Origin: Anniella stebbinsi
Lineage: Eukaryota; Chordata; Lepidosauria; Squamata; Anniellidae
Reading direction: 5' to 3'
Length of the DNA: 64,000 nt
NCBI GenBank assembly: GCA_029215795.1
Contig: JARDYH010000002.1
Location: forward strand, 275,908,310 to 275,972,309
Within the stretch, counting starts at the first letter, position 1, and each line of letters begins with the position of its first letter. The notes beneath the pieces were generated by a model. That model saw nothing but the letters and a program-made list of their open reading frames with translations, was not told where the DNA came from and searched no databases. The position numbers and the translations under genes were made by a program. This document shows positions 1 to 9,189 of this stretch, in pieces.

Positions 1-690
1 AGCAGAATTACATTACAATGAGTTTTATGAAGTATCATAATGGCTTATGACAACTTACTGTATATATGTATTGATCCAAAAAATTAATGGACAAAATTTA
101 ATTCTGGGTTACATTATAAGAAATGTAAGTGGTTATTCACATATGAAGCCTTACATTACTATCCTAGAACACATTTCTGGGATGTAGGGCTGATCGTAGG
201 GTGGCCGTGTGTCCTCTTTTACAGACGGCACGGTCCTCTGTTTGAAGCCATCTTCTATTTGAAATGCTATCCTGTCCAATTCTAGTTTAAAGATAAAGAA
301 CCACATGAACTGTTGCCCATCAACAGTTAGTGTCTGAACAATAGACCGAACAGGCAGGAATACAGGTGACTTGGTCATAATCTTCCAAACTATGGTGAGA
401 TGTACTGTATTTATTTTTGCATTCTAATGATGGTTTCTAAATTTGCATCTATCCATGAACATTAGCATATGCAAAATGCATGCAAATCACCATCCTCTTG
501 TTAGCTGATTCATAAATGGCCATCCTCCCCAATCCTCAAAACATCACATGGATATATGTCTCAATGATATCAATGCAAAATATTAGGAGACAGCAATTAG
601 CATATAAAGAGGTAGCGCCAGGGGAAGGGTTGGCTGGGGGTGAGATTATCTATGGGTGGGGGCTTAAGCCCATACTTATACATAGACATT
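1..690. other. Unassigned AT-rich sequence
   Basis: No coding region, repeat family or inverted repeat could be recognised here. Three ATTTGCAT/ATGCAAAT-like octamers lie close together near 430-490, but motifs this short are expected by chance in AT-rich DNA. The small open frames on either strand have no recognisable domain. Confidence 0.4.
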
Positions 691-976
691 CACCCTCCAG
701 TCAGCCCCTACCTTGTCCCCATCTCCCAGTATGCTAATTGCTCTCTCCTGATTGGCTGCTCCGCAGGAGGGAAGTATAGGTGTAATCAAATATGAGGCTG
801 GGCAGAGGAAAAAGGGAGGTGAAACTTGCAATGCATGCTGGAAATGGTAAGCTACAATGTATGCTGGGGATGGTAGGATTTTTCTCTCTCTTCACACTCT
901 TCACACAAAATGGCGGATTGCACACAAAATGAGTGCCATGCTTCAGAATTCTGAATCTGAATCTTGTACAGCCCTA
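691..976. mobile_element. Possible hAT-like element, one end visible
   Basis: The segment ends at about 976 in a sequence that reads TAGGGCTGTACAAGATTCAG on the minus strand. This resembles the start of many vertebrate hAT terminal inverted repeats. A matching left end was not found, so the left boundary is a guess. Internally there is a short repeated motif, TGCATGCTGG/TGTATGCTGG, near 830-865. Nothing in it encodes a transposase. Confidence 0.35.
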
Positions 977-999
977 CTGTTTGGCTACCGTCTTGTCAG

Positions 1000-1035
1000 C
1001 ACTCCTTCTAATAGCATTTGCTATTAGAAGGAGTG
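1000..1035. repeat. Perfect 17-bp-arm hairpin
   Basis: Two 17-bp arms starting CACTCCTTCTAATAGCA are perfect reverse complements separated by only two bases. The right arm and the GTCAGCACT just before the left arm recur at 52238-52276, where the left arm has a different sequence. The hairpin is therefore probably part of a dispersed repeat and not a unique site. Confidence 0.75.
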
Positions 1036-1787
1036 ATATTTAATTTGTTTTTTGTTTTGTTTTCAGTAGTTCATGTCAGAATAACAACCCCAGCTTTCTC
1101 TGAAGGCCATGGAACCAGCACCCTGCTCTGTGCATTTTAAAAATGTGGTAACTTCCCATCACGTGTTAAAATTATAAATTCCATTTTCTGCCTTTAAGGT
1201 CATAAAGTGGCAAAGGGTGTGTAGTACAATAGCAGCCTTTTCCCTCATGGATGAATTTATTAATCAAGCTGGAATCACTCAATGACCTTTGTAATAATTT
1301 AGAACGCGCCATAGATGTTTTGTTTTCTACTTTGAAGTGCGGAGCTTTAGACAATGAATCTTCTCATTGTACATGCTATAAATGTAAAAATCTCATTGCT
1401 TACATAATCGTAATTACAAAGCACTTAGCAAATAACTTTTGCATAAAGCACAGCATGCCTCAAGCAGTTGAGGTGAACAATGAAACAAGAGCATTCATTT
1501 TCTCCATGTATGACACTATTTGCCAAAATGGCACCAAAAGCCTTTCAAGTCACACACAAGAGAATTTGGGTTTCCCAGATAACCCCTCCTTCACCAGCAA
1601 ACAAAGGCATGTCTAGTCATCTTGATTGACCTGTTTATCTCCTCTACAGCTGTGACAGATAAAACAACAACTTGGGTTTAAGAGGAGACTGTGAAGGTGC
1701 TTACAAATTCACTCATATGCCAAAAAGCATGGAAATGGTAAGTTAAGGCACTTCAGTACCACATAAGCAGCAAACACAATTCTACAG
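1036..1787. other. No repeat recognised; possible unique or conserved non-coding DNA
   Basis: This AT-rich stretch contains no recognisable transposon. It includes an open frame of 121 codons (1251-1616, plus), but the residues show no domain and the composition is like non-coding DNA. Homeodomain-core motifs such as CGTAATTAC occur near 1407. Whether it is conserved across squamates cannot be judged from one sequence. Confidence 0.3.
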
Positions 1788-1914
1788 CAGACTTCTCCAA
1801 CCTGGTGCCTTCCAGGTGTTTTGTACTTCAACCTCCACCATCGCCAACCATTGGCCATGCTGGCTGAGACTGATAATCTAAAACAGCTGGAGGACACTAG
1901 GTTGGGGAAGGCTG
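1788..1914. mobile_element. MITE, family 'CCAACCTGG' (diverged copy)
   Basis: The ends are complementary: CTTCTCCAACCTGGTGCCTT on the left and CTAGGTTGGGGAAGGCTG on the right, enclosing about 90 bp. The arms and centre (GGCCATGCTGGCTGAGACTGAT) match other copies in this window at 32229, 43186, 45814 and 49246. It is a non-autonomous DNA element with no coding capacity. Mutations in both arms show that it is old. Confidence 0.7.
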
Positions 1915-2690
1915 TTTATAGTATCACATTCTGGGCTCTCTTCCAAATTAGGCTCCAGGTACCCACAACTTTCCCTTGGTCTTTCACCCCCAATCCACTT
2001 CCTCTGCTCTTAATGCTGATACCTAACCTCACCAGTTTTCAATATCATTGGCTGGTCTCACTGACCTTGTAGAAATCTTTGAGTGTGTAACGAATACGAA
2101 TTTATTACATACTAGCCAAACAGGCTTTGGCACACAGCCATGAGAAACAAATCAAACACATGATAAAACAATAATTAAAATAAGGTGAAATAAACCAATA
2201 ATATCAACACAAGAACTTGCTATAGAATAAATAATTATTAAAATACCTTTAGAGACATATACTAACACCAGACAAAGGTAAAGGCTGGTCTCCCAGGAGC
2301 AGGCGGTTCTCAAGGGAAGGAGGGTGTGGGGTGCTCACAGAATGCACAGTGACCCCTCCAGGGACTTGCGCATCCTGGATGATGTGGTGGGTGGGTGATC
2401 GTGGCAGTAGACGGGAGATCACGGCAGTGAGGCCATGAGTTCCTGCTGTTCCTGGGCCTGGAAAGTCCCTCCCTGCCAGGCAGCCTATGCTGGGAGTTGT
2501 AGGCTCTTTCCACACTGCAGAGTCCTAGGGCTGTGCACTAAAATGGCGTTTTCATCATAAAATAGTCAACGAGGCTTTGGAGATCCAAGGTTTGCATCGC
2601 CCTAGTATCATCTCTAATATCATCAATAAGGGGGTGGAGATACTGAGATCTTAAAACTGGAGCATTCTAGAAAAAAAATGGGGTAAACAA
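1915..2690. other. Unassigned sequence
   Basis: An A-rich stretch at 2085-2260 is followed by a GC-richer block at 2275-2520. The latter ends in CTGGGAGTTGTAGGCTCTTT, which resembles one arm of the MITE families seen elsewhere. No partner arm was identified. Overlapping minus-strand open frames at 2249-2515 show no domain. Confidence 0.3.
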
Positions 2691-3219
2691 ATGTGTACTT
2701 GGACATTCAAAAAGCTTTTGAACAAATTCCTCACTAAAGACTCCTGAATAAACTTAGCAGGCATGAGACAAAAGAAAATATCCTCTTATAGATGGGTAAT
2801 TGGTTAAAGAACAGAAAACCGAGAATAGGAATAAATGGTTCCCCAAGGATCTGCATTGGGACTAGTGCTTTTAAAATTGTTCATGAATAACCAGGAGTTA
2901 TGGGTGAGCAGTCAGGTGGCCAAGCTTGCCAATGACATTAAATTATTTAGGGTGAATAAAATAAAAAGGGATCATGAAGAACTCCAAAAGGATCACTCTG
3001 AAATGGGCATTCAAATGGCAAATGCAGTTCAGTGTAGGCAAGTATAAAGTGATGCATATTTGGGCAAAAGAAAAAGGAAAGTAAAGTAACTTCATATACA
3101 TGCTGAAGAGATTTGAGCTGCTGGTGACTGCCCAGGAAAGGGATCTTGAGCTTTGGTGGACAGCTCGAGGAAAACGTCAACACTTTTGCACAAATGGTGG
3201 CCGTAAAGAGGCCCATTTA
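2690..3219 (+). mobile_element. Degraded CR1 LINE fragment (reverse-transcriptase region)
   Basis: Scattered frames on the plus strand spell CR1 reverse-transcriptase landmarks in order. VYLDIQKAFEQIPH at about 2693 corresponds to palm motif A, VPQGSALG at about 2838 to motif B, and KLANDIKLF near 2925 to motif C. LFRVNKIKRDHEELQKD and KYKVMH follow. In CR1 proteins motif C is normally an ADD triad; here it reads AND, so a catalytic aspartate is lost. Stops and frameshifts break the frame. The fragment runs into the 60-bp palindrome at 3199-3258. It is a dead, old copy. Confidence 0.75.
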
Positions 3220-3258
3220 CACAACATTAATGTTAGATAAATGGGCCTCTTTACGGCC
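3199..3258. repeat. 60-bp near-perfect palindrome inside CR1 remnant
   Basis: Arms of 21 bp at 3199-3219 and 3238-3258 are perfectly complementary. The 18-bp spacer contains a perfect 12-bp palindrome, AACATTAATGTT. Weaker complementarity continues outward: CTTTTGCACAAATG on the left and CATTTGAGCAAAAG on the right. The paired region therefore spans roughly 3170-3290. The left arm is CR1-derived, so the right arm looks like an inverted copy of the same CR1 stretch. Confidence 0.85.
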
Positions 3259-3349
3259 GGCATTTGAGCAAAAGGGCCCCTTGAGCCGCTATTTCCTGGA
3301 AAATGGCAACTCGGCAGAGGAGTGGAATGCTGCGCATGGTGAACAGGAG

Positions 3350-3438
3350 CAGCTGGTGTGGTATAGTGGTTAAGAGTGTTGGACTGAAAGTCAGGAAATC
3401 TAGGTTCTAGTCCCCACTCAGCTGTGGAAGCTCACTGA
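3350..3438 (+). mobile_element. tRNA-derived SINE, 5' part (interrupted)
   Basis: A pol III-type head is visible: a box A-like TGGTATAGTGGTTAAGAG and a box B-like GGTTCTAGTCC about 35 bp further on. These are followed by CCCCACTCAGCTGTGGAAGCTCACTGA. In the other copies in this window (minus strand at 32036, 62180 and 62752) the head runs directly into a GTGACC(TT)GGG-type middle. Here that continuation resumes only at 3915, so the SINE is split by the element at 3439-3914. Confidence 0.85.
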
Positions 3439-3914
3439 GGGGCTGTCTCTATGTTGTCTTTGTCTGGGGTGGCTCCAAATCTGCACTGCATCAGTTATAT
3501 GATGAGGCCACCAATTCAGAGCCACCCCAGGGCAAAGAGCCGAAGATCCAGAGTTGATAAGTCAGGGATTTACTCCATCTTCTCCTGCCCGAGCAAGATC
3601 AGCACACCTCTTCTGGCAGCTGACCTCACTCCATGGCCGATCCGGGGAGCAGCAACTGGTTGCCGGAAGACACTCTTCCGTCATCTGACCTTGCTCCATG
3701 GACAATCTGGTGAGGGGGGGGGTCCGGGTGGATGGCAACTGGCAGTTGGTTGCTAAAAGCCAGGAAAAGGGCAGATGACCATGACAATCCAGATGACCAT
3801 GACAACCCTGAGTTCCCTCCTTGGAGTGGGGATTAGAAAACACAACCCCACAGGAGGGAAACCGCAGGGTTTAGGGGGAGCACAGAGCCAATGTGGCATT
3901 GTCAAGGCAGCCCC
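3439..3914 (+). mobile_element. Non-autonomous DNA transposon, 476 bp, inserted in a SINE
   Basis: The ends are inverted: GGGGCTGTCT on the left and AGGCAGCCCC on the right (nine of ten bases pair). The flanks TGA/TGG fit a three-base target duplication with one change, which would suit the PIF/Harbinger group, but the class is uncertain. A second copy of the same family lies in opposite orientation at 57215-57624. Both contain GCATCAGTTATATGATG-like and AGTCAGGGA(T/C)TTAC motifs. The open frames inside (3451-3756 plus, 3562-3843 minus) show no transposase signature. Confidence 0.7.
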
Positions 3915-3977
3915 TGGGTGACTCTGGGACAGTCAGACTCTCAGCCCAACTTTCTTTGCAAGGTTGTTGTTGTGAGG

Positions 3978-3980
<3 letters not shown>
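3915..3980 (+). mobile_element. tRNA-derived SINE, 3' part
   Basis: TGGGTGACTCTGGGACAGTC followed by CTCAGCCCAACTTTC and GGTTGTTGTTGTGAGGATT is the middle and 3' part of the SINE that begins at 3350. It runs straight into an AAT microsatellite. Confidence 0.8.

Positions 3981-4020
<40 letters not shown>
3981..4020. repeat. (AAT)n microsatellite
   Basis: About thirteen uninterrupted AAT units lie between the plus-strand SINE tail and the minus-strand L2 tail. Both elements end in AT-rich tandem tails, so the array may combine the two. Open frames that read poly-Asn or poly-Leu through it are artefacts. Confidence 0.95.
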
Positions 4021-4960
4021 TATTATTTATTACCCGCCTCTCCCTCCGGATCGAGGCGGGGAACAACATCATCACAAAACGCACAAAATTGATTAAAAAT
4101 ACATAAAACCAGTACATAATTAAAATACCAATAAAACACCAATAAAACACTTAAAATTCATCTGGGTAGGCCTGCCGGAAGAGCTCAGTCTTTATAGATC
4201 TTTTAAATTCCTGAAGACTGGTGAGTTGACAGATCTCTCCCGGCAGGTCATTCCGCAATCTGGGAGCGGCAGAAGAGAAGGTCCTCTGGGTAACGGTTGT
4301 CAGTCTAGTTTTGGTTGACTGTAATAAATTCTTCTCAGAGGACCTAAGCGTGCGGAGCGGATTGTGTGGGAGAAGGCGATCCCGTAGGTAACCTGGACCC
4401 AAACCATGTAGGGCTTTAAAGGTAATGACCAACACTTTGTACTTTGCCCAGAAACTAATTGGCAGCCAGTGGAGAGATTTCAAAGCTGGTGTGATATGGT
4501 CACCCCAGTGACCAACCTGGCTGCCATATTTTGAACTAGTTGAAGTTTCCGGACTAGGCACAGAGGTAGCCCTATGTACAGCGCATTGCAGAAGTCGAGT
4601 CTTGAAGTTACCAGCGCATGCACTACTGTCTTTAGGTCTTCCAACTCTAGGAAGGGGCACAGCTGGCATATCAGTCGAAGCTGATAGTAGGCACTCCTGG
4701 CTGTCACATCTATCTGAGCTGTCATTTGGAGTGACGAATCCAGGAGCACCCCCAAGCTGCGAACACAGCCTTTCAGGGGGAGTGTAACCCCATCCAGAAC
4801 TGGTTGACACACCTCCAACCCCAGGTTGTGGCCCTTGACAGTAAGCACCTCCGTCTTGTCTGGATTCAGCTTCAGTTTGTTTTTCCTCATCCAGCCCATT
4901 ACCGCCTCCAGGCATTCATTCAGAGGAGACACACTATCCTTAGCTGATGCTGTTGTCAGA
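4021..4960 (-). mobile_element. L2-clade LINE copy 1 (5'-truncated, frameshifted)
   Basis: On the minus strand the sequence encodes the C-terminal part of an L2-type reverse transcriptase: LKLNPDKTEVL, a DGVTLPLKGCVRSLGVLLD block, LVTSRLDFCNALYIGLP, KLQLVQNMAARLVTG, then SLHWLPI and FKALHGLGPGYL, ending in a stop after YPDEF. The frame shifts near 4505, between KLQLVQNMAARLVTG and HITPALKSLHWLPI. The palm motifs A-C are missing because the copy is truncated at about 4960. The 3' UTR (4021-4150) ends in an ATTATT-type tail. It is a different subfamily from the copies at 13.0 and 18.5 kb. Confidence 0.9.
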
Positions 4961-5033
4961 GGAGGATTATGTAAAACGCTTTGGGTTCCTCAGAGGAAAA
5001 AAGGTGGGATATAAATGTAATAAATAAATAAAA
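4961..5033 (+). mobile_element. 3' tail of an L2 LINE or L2-tailed SINE
   Basis: GGTGGGATATAAATGTAATAAATAAATAAA-type sequence at about 5004-5033 is the characteristic 3' end shared by L2 LINEs and the SINEs that use them. It abuts the 5'-truncated end of the minus-strand L2 copy 1. The 5' part is too short to tell LINE from SINE. Confidence 0.65.
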
Positions 5034-5059
5034 CCAGTGTGCAATTGCTGTGAAAAAAC

Positions 5060-5605
5060 GCAAACCCCATGTTTAGGATCATTGGGAAAGGAATAGAAAA
5101 TAAACTGCCAGTATCATAGTTCCTTTATAGAAATCTATGGCGCGAGAGCACTTAGAACACTGTGTACTGTTGTCATCACAGCACCTCAAAAAGTATTATT
5201 ATAGAGCTGGAAAAAGTGCAAAAAGGAGCAATTACAATGACTAAGAGGCTGATGCAACTCCCCTATAAGGAAAGCTTGCAATGTTTGGGGCGTTTTAACT
5301 TAGAAAAGAGGCAAGTAATGGGGGACATAATAGGGACGTATAAAATTATGCATGGTTGGAGAGAGTAAACAGGGAGGTTTTCCCTCCTTTTCTCATAGAA
5401 TAAGAATCAGGGATCATCTAATGAAGCTGATTGGTGGGACGTTTAGGACAGATAAAAGGAAGTACTTTTTGGACAGTACATAGTTCAACTATTTGCTTCA
5501 TGTCCTGTTTGTGGATCCCCACCTGGTTAGCCACTTTGGAAAGATAATGTTGGACTAGATAGACCTTTGGTTGGATCCAGCATGAATCTTATTATTTTTC
5601 TTTTG
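5060..5605 (+). mobile_element. CR1 LINE 3' end
   Basis: The sequence carries the CR1 open-frame end: IIELEKVQKGAI, then YKESLQCLGRFNLEKRQVMGDIIGTYKIMHG at 5250-5355, preceded by a GATCATTGGGAAAGG segment. The 3' UTR follows, with TGTTTGTGGATCCCCACCTG and GTTGGACTAGATAGACCTTTGG typical of CR1 tails. Internal stops and a missing 5' portion show that it is inactive. The related 3' UTR recurs at 28497-28703 (plus) and in three minus-strand fragments. Confidence 0.85.
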
Positions 5606-5639
5606 GATTAACTGCGTGGGCTAGGAGCATAAGGCTTTA

Positions 5640-5905
5640 CAGAAGTTGCTCTCATCAAGGGATTCCAGAAGGTTACGCTTGGAGAATGCCATTCATCGCT
5701 ATGGGAGGTCGCTTATAGAATTCCACAGGGATCCATCCTATTTCCCCCGGGGCATTTTAGCATCGACATGGAACTGTTGGGAAAGGCTATCTAGCATTTT
5801 GAAGTGGGCTGTCATCAGTATGTTGATGATACCCAGATATATTTCTCTTTTCTCTCTCACCCAGATGTGGCATATGCACATCACGAAGCTATGGAACATA
5901 ACTGC
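5640..5905 (+). mobile_element. Old L2-clade RT fragment
   Basis: In one plus frame the sequence reads RIPQGSILFPPGHFSIDMEL, then a stop, then EVGCHQYVDDTQIYFSF. These are RT motif B (PQGS at about 5723) and motif C (YVDD at 5819-5830) at the spacing seen in the intact copy at 18.8-20.1 kb. About 30 residues are replaced or lost between them. It is an independent, older insertion because its flanks differ from the other copies. Confidence 0.75.
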
Positions 5906-7260
5906 AAAATCTGCAACGTTCCTTGAATGCTCCTACACAACATATTGCCCCTCAAAAACAGCAGATCTTTGCACCAAATACTTCCTTATTATTTTTCCAA
6001 AATTGAGCTGTAGTCATCTTCTGCTCGGTCATGCTACTGGTACTGCCAGAGACTGAACAAGATTCTCAGCAGCATCGCATCGTGTTGCTAAAATAAAAAC
6101 AATGGCTTGGTCTCTCCAGCGGATTGAAAATAATTTCCGCTCACGCCTTATGGGGGCCCTGTTGCATGATAGGGAAAGCTGGCAGAGTAAAACCTCACAT
6201 GTGAACGCACCCAAGGCTAAAAGAATAAATAAATTGACGGGGCCTATCCTTCTGGGACCTCTCCTAGAGAAAATAATGAAACAAGTACAAAGAACTGACA
6301 TCTACTCCCACTTGAGTCCTCAAGTGAGTCAGCAAAACCACATCAAAACACTATTGGAAGCAGCTGATGGGCTGAACAGTACAAAAGACATAATATGAGC
6401 ATAAAACAAATCTTTCTCTACGTCCATTAATGTTCCATCATCTTGTTCAGCCCTGCACTTTTCTGGTCATTCTTTCTTTGCATTAAAAAAAAGACTCCTA
6501 CAACATATACTATTTAATTCCATCTTCTTGATATACTTTGCTCTTTCACATTATTCTTACAGCCTGCCCAGTTAAGTCTTGCTCCTTTACTGCAATTTTT
6601 CTGTATTTTAATTCTCCCTAACTTATACAATGCATACGAGGATTGAATGTAATACAAGACAATGACTTAATGATCTTACATCCTTAATATTTGGGCTGTT
6701 TAGTTTTACTTTCATTGATTCAGCTCTCTCTGTGTTTTCCCCATTTGGCATTTTTCTTCAAAACAACTTAATTTCTGCTTGCTTTTAAAAGCAACATCCA
6801 TGACAATTTGTGGAAGTATTTTTCTTACTAGGCCCACTTCACATTTGGACGATGGGCTTTCTTTCTCTTTTATCTCCATGCCATGCACCTTGTGAAGTAA
6901 CTTCTTTTCTATGAAAGCTTATGACACAGTAAACCAGTTCATTTCTGGGACACTGAAGTACTGTTTGTCTTCAGGAAGAGATTAAACTGAGGTTTTTGTT
7001 TTTTTTAACTGGGCCACAGCTTGAAACCCTACCTTCCAGATGTCTTTCGCCTCCCCAAGGCAGTTGCAAAAGCTCACTACTTTATGCAAGCTGAAGCCAT
7101 CATGGTAGTCCCTGCAGCCGTAGCTACCATTTTAAAAAAAATCAAATAATGATTAGCACTTCTGAAAAATCAAGACATTAAATAAAATGGGGATTGATTT
7201 AATCCTGCACAAAAGCAGCATTTAAAACCCCCACATGTGCCAGAAACTCACTTGCACAGA
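5906..7260. other. Unassigned AT-rich sequence
   Basis: No repeat family was recognised with confidence. The stretch is AT-rich with short A and T runs (for example near 6487 and 7000). The overlapping open frames near 6029-6398 on both strands show no domain. Confidence 0.35.
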
Positions 7261-7263
7261 GGG

Positions 7264-7520
7264 AAAAAAGCCCTCCAGCTGTTTTTTTTTGGGGGGGGGC
7301 TTTCCCTATTGAAGCCAATGAAGTGATTGTCCATTGGTTCTAATAGGGAAGGAAAAGCCTCTCCCCCCGCTGAAAAAAATGCTAGGGCAACCTGCACTGG
7401 GGCAACAGGAGTCCTTGGCAGGGTCCTTGGTCCTCCAGCCAATTTTTGGCAGAGGGCTTTTCTTCTCTCTATTGAAATCAATGGACAAATCATTCCATTG
7501 GTTTTAACTGGGAGTGGAGC
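7264..7520. mobile_element. Probable MITE with two related hairpins
   Basis: Two imperfect hairpins lie about 165 bp apart. One pairs 7302-7320 with 7332-7350 and the other pairs 7467-7485 with 7494-7514. Both are built from the same CTATTGAA...CAATG / CATTGGTT...TA words. A T9-10/G9-10 homopolymer sits at the left edge. The outer ends were not defined. Confidence 0.45.
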
Positions 7521-7527
7521 GAAGCAG

Positions 7528-7601
7528 ATGGATGGATGGATGGATGGACGAAGCAGAGAGAAAGAGAAAGAGGGAGAGAAGGAAGGAAGGAAGGATGGAA
7601 A
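7528..7601. repeat. GGAT microsatellite and purine-rich tract
   Basis: GATGGATGGATGGATGGATGGA is followed by GA- and GGAA-rich sequence. The open frames across it are low-complexity and are not genes. Confidence 0.9.
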
Positions 7602-7784
7602 GAACATAAGGACATAGGAAGCTGCCTTATACTGAGTCACACTGTTGGTCAATCTAGCCCAGTATTGTCAGCACTGACTGGCAGTGGCTCTCAAGGGTTT
7701 CAGGCAGGATTATTTCCTCGCCCTAGCTGGAGAAGATGGGGATCGAACCTGGGACCTTCTGTATGTATACACCGAGCTATGGTC
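7602..7784 (-). mobile_element. tRNA-Ala-headed SINE (minus)
   Basis: Read on the minus strand it begins with GACCATAGCTCGGTG, followed by GAAGGTCCCAGGTTCGATCC (box B), CTCCAGCTAGGGCGAGG, CTGCCAGTCAGTGCTGACAA, and a tail of CTAGATTGACCAACAGTGTG and AAGGCAGCTTCC. The same order is seen in the plus-strand copy at 55865-56090. The anticodon-arm part of the head is partly deleted here. It is flanked on both sides by purine-rich simple repeats. Confidence 0.85.
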
Positions 7785-7865
7785 AGAGGGAGGGAGGAGC
7801 CGGATGGATGGGCCAGAGGGAGAGAAGGAAGGGAAGGGAGGAAGATCAGCTAAAGAGCGACTGAG

Positions 7866-8160
7866 GGCTTTATCACATCTACTATTTTACCCTGGGTTGC
7901 TTCTGTGGCTTCCTCCTCCATTTCGTATCCGAGTCTAGCGTTTTGAATCACACGTGGTCGGTATAGCTGCGATACCTCATCTTGGCCTACTGAACTTTGC
8001 CTGTTTCGGACTTTGCCCGTTGAGGGATAAATCGAAACAGAAACTAAAACCTGCGACCTCAGGGTGAGAGAGCAGCAGGATGGGAACAACGTCATGTGAA
8101 CCCAGTGCTGAAGAAGTGGAGCAAAGCCAAAGTGGGTGTACTTAAAACTGCCCATGTGAC
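7866..8160. mobile_element. Diverged element related to the 49.6-kb long-TIR MITE
   Basis: The left end is GGGCTTTATCACATC and the right end is GGGTGTACTTAAAACTGCCCATGTGA. The right half, with AGCAGGATGGGAACAACGTC and AGTGCTGAAGAAGTGGAGCA, aligns with AGCAGGACGGGGAAGACGTC and AGCGCTGAAAAAGTGGATCA in the element at 49604-49790. It keeps several CpGs. Its terminal repeats are degraded. Confidence 0.55.
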
Positions 8161-8221
8161 CAGAGAGTGAGAGGAACCAGAGAGACAAAAGGAAAGAAAG
8201 ACAGAAAGAAAGAAGAGCCAG

Positions 8222-8260
<39 letters not shown>

Positions 8261-8345
8261 CAGACAAAAAGAGAGATGAGAAAGAGGAGTGAGATAGAGA
8301 GGAGAGAAGAGAGAGAGCCAGAGAGAGAAGCCAGACTGAGTAGTG
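8145..8345. repeat. Purine (GA)-rich tract with (GA)15
   Basis: Polypurine on the plus strand, with an uninterrupted (GA)n run at 8225-8254. The long serine/leucine-rich open frames on the minus strand (8092-8476) are translations of CT repeats and are not considered coding. Confidence 0.9.
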
Positions 8346-8389
8346 CAGACAGAGGGTGCATATTGATTTGCAGACACACACACAAACAC

Positions 8390-8519
8390 AGATGGGGAGG
8401 CAACATTTTTGTGATTGGCTGTCCACCCAACTACAGCAGTTAGTTTGTGGTAGTGCTCAAGGTGTTTTCTTAACAATGCCTAATGTGCCCAGTGGCTGAA
8501 AAAGGTTGGAGACCCCTGA
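8390..8519. mobile_element. hAT-like terminal fragment
   Basis: GTGCCCAGTGGCTGAAAAAG followed by GTTGGAGACCCCTG matches the right end of the element at 44315-44720 (ATGCCCACTGAACCAAAAAG then GTTGGGGGACCCTG). Read on the minus strand, the end is a CAGGGGTCTCCAACC-type hAT terminus. The left boundary is not visible. Confidence 0.45.
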
Positions 8520-9189
8520 TCTATTTAATCTATCCATGTTCCAGAATATGTCTACTGAACCAGTTGGGTTTAACTGGATCAGTCTATTAGTGACAGAAAA
8601 TAATTCTCACTATCCTGGCCAAAAGTCAGTAAGGAAATTAAACCCTGTGCTTTCTCCTCAAATTTCATATCACACTGATTGGATATATAGCAATTTGATC
8701 AGATAAGTGGAAGTAATTGGCATCACTCAAAACATGTATTAAGTTACCTGTGACTGAAATGTATCAAGTTATTTAAACTGATCTATTATGAATTAATGAA
8801 GGAGATGCAAAATTTGATAGCGAGGTTACTTGATTGTTTTTACAGACATTAACATCTTAGGGCTGCAGCACCCGAGAACTGTCATTGTTTTCTCATCCTA
8901 GTACCAAATAACCTTCAAGGCTCTGTCCTCACATGATATAAGGCTTGTGGAATCATCTCCAAAACTTCACAAGTGAAAATTGGGCCATTCCTGTGCATGA
9001 CTACTTCGACAGGCTCAGGTACAACGCCTGATGGGCAGTGATGGGTTAAAGGTCAGGAGGCAGACACACAAAGGGTACAAAAGGCAGGGTGGGGGAAATC
9101 ACTCAATGACCGCTTTGACAGAAAATTTGACACAGGTAGACAAAGTATTCTGGGGAAACCACTGCACATCACTGACCTTACGAACATGG
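8520..9189. other. Unassigned sequence
   Basis: No recognisable gene, repeat family or strong inverted repeat was seen. Confidence 0.35.

Noticed and set aside
430..490. Cluster of octamer (ATGCAAAT) sites as a regulatory element
   Set aside because: Eight-base AT-rich motifs are expected by chance, and nothing else nearby supports a promoter or enhancer.
1251..1616. 121-codon frame as a possible gene
   Set aside because: No recognisable domain, splice context or codon bias; the length is reachable by chance in 64 kb.
3891..4150. Poly-Asn and poly-Leu frames
   Set aside because: Produced by the (AAT)n microsatellite between a SINE and an L2 tail.
5640..6056. 136-codon frame as a gene
   Set aside because: Another frame of the same stretch spells L2 RT motifs (PQGSIL, YVDDTQIYFSF), so it is a decayed LINE.
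8092..8476. Serine/leucine-rich minus-strand open frames of up to 208 codons
   Set aside because: The sequence is a polypurine GA tract on the plus strand joined to a decayed MITE; low complexity explains the open frame and there is no domain.
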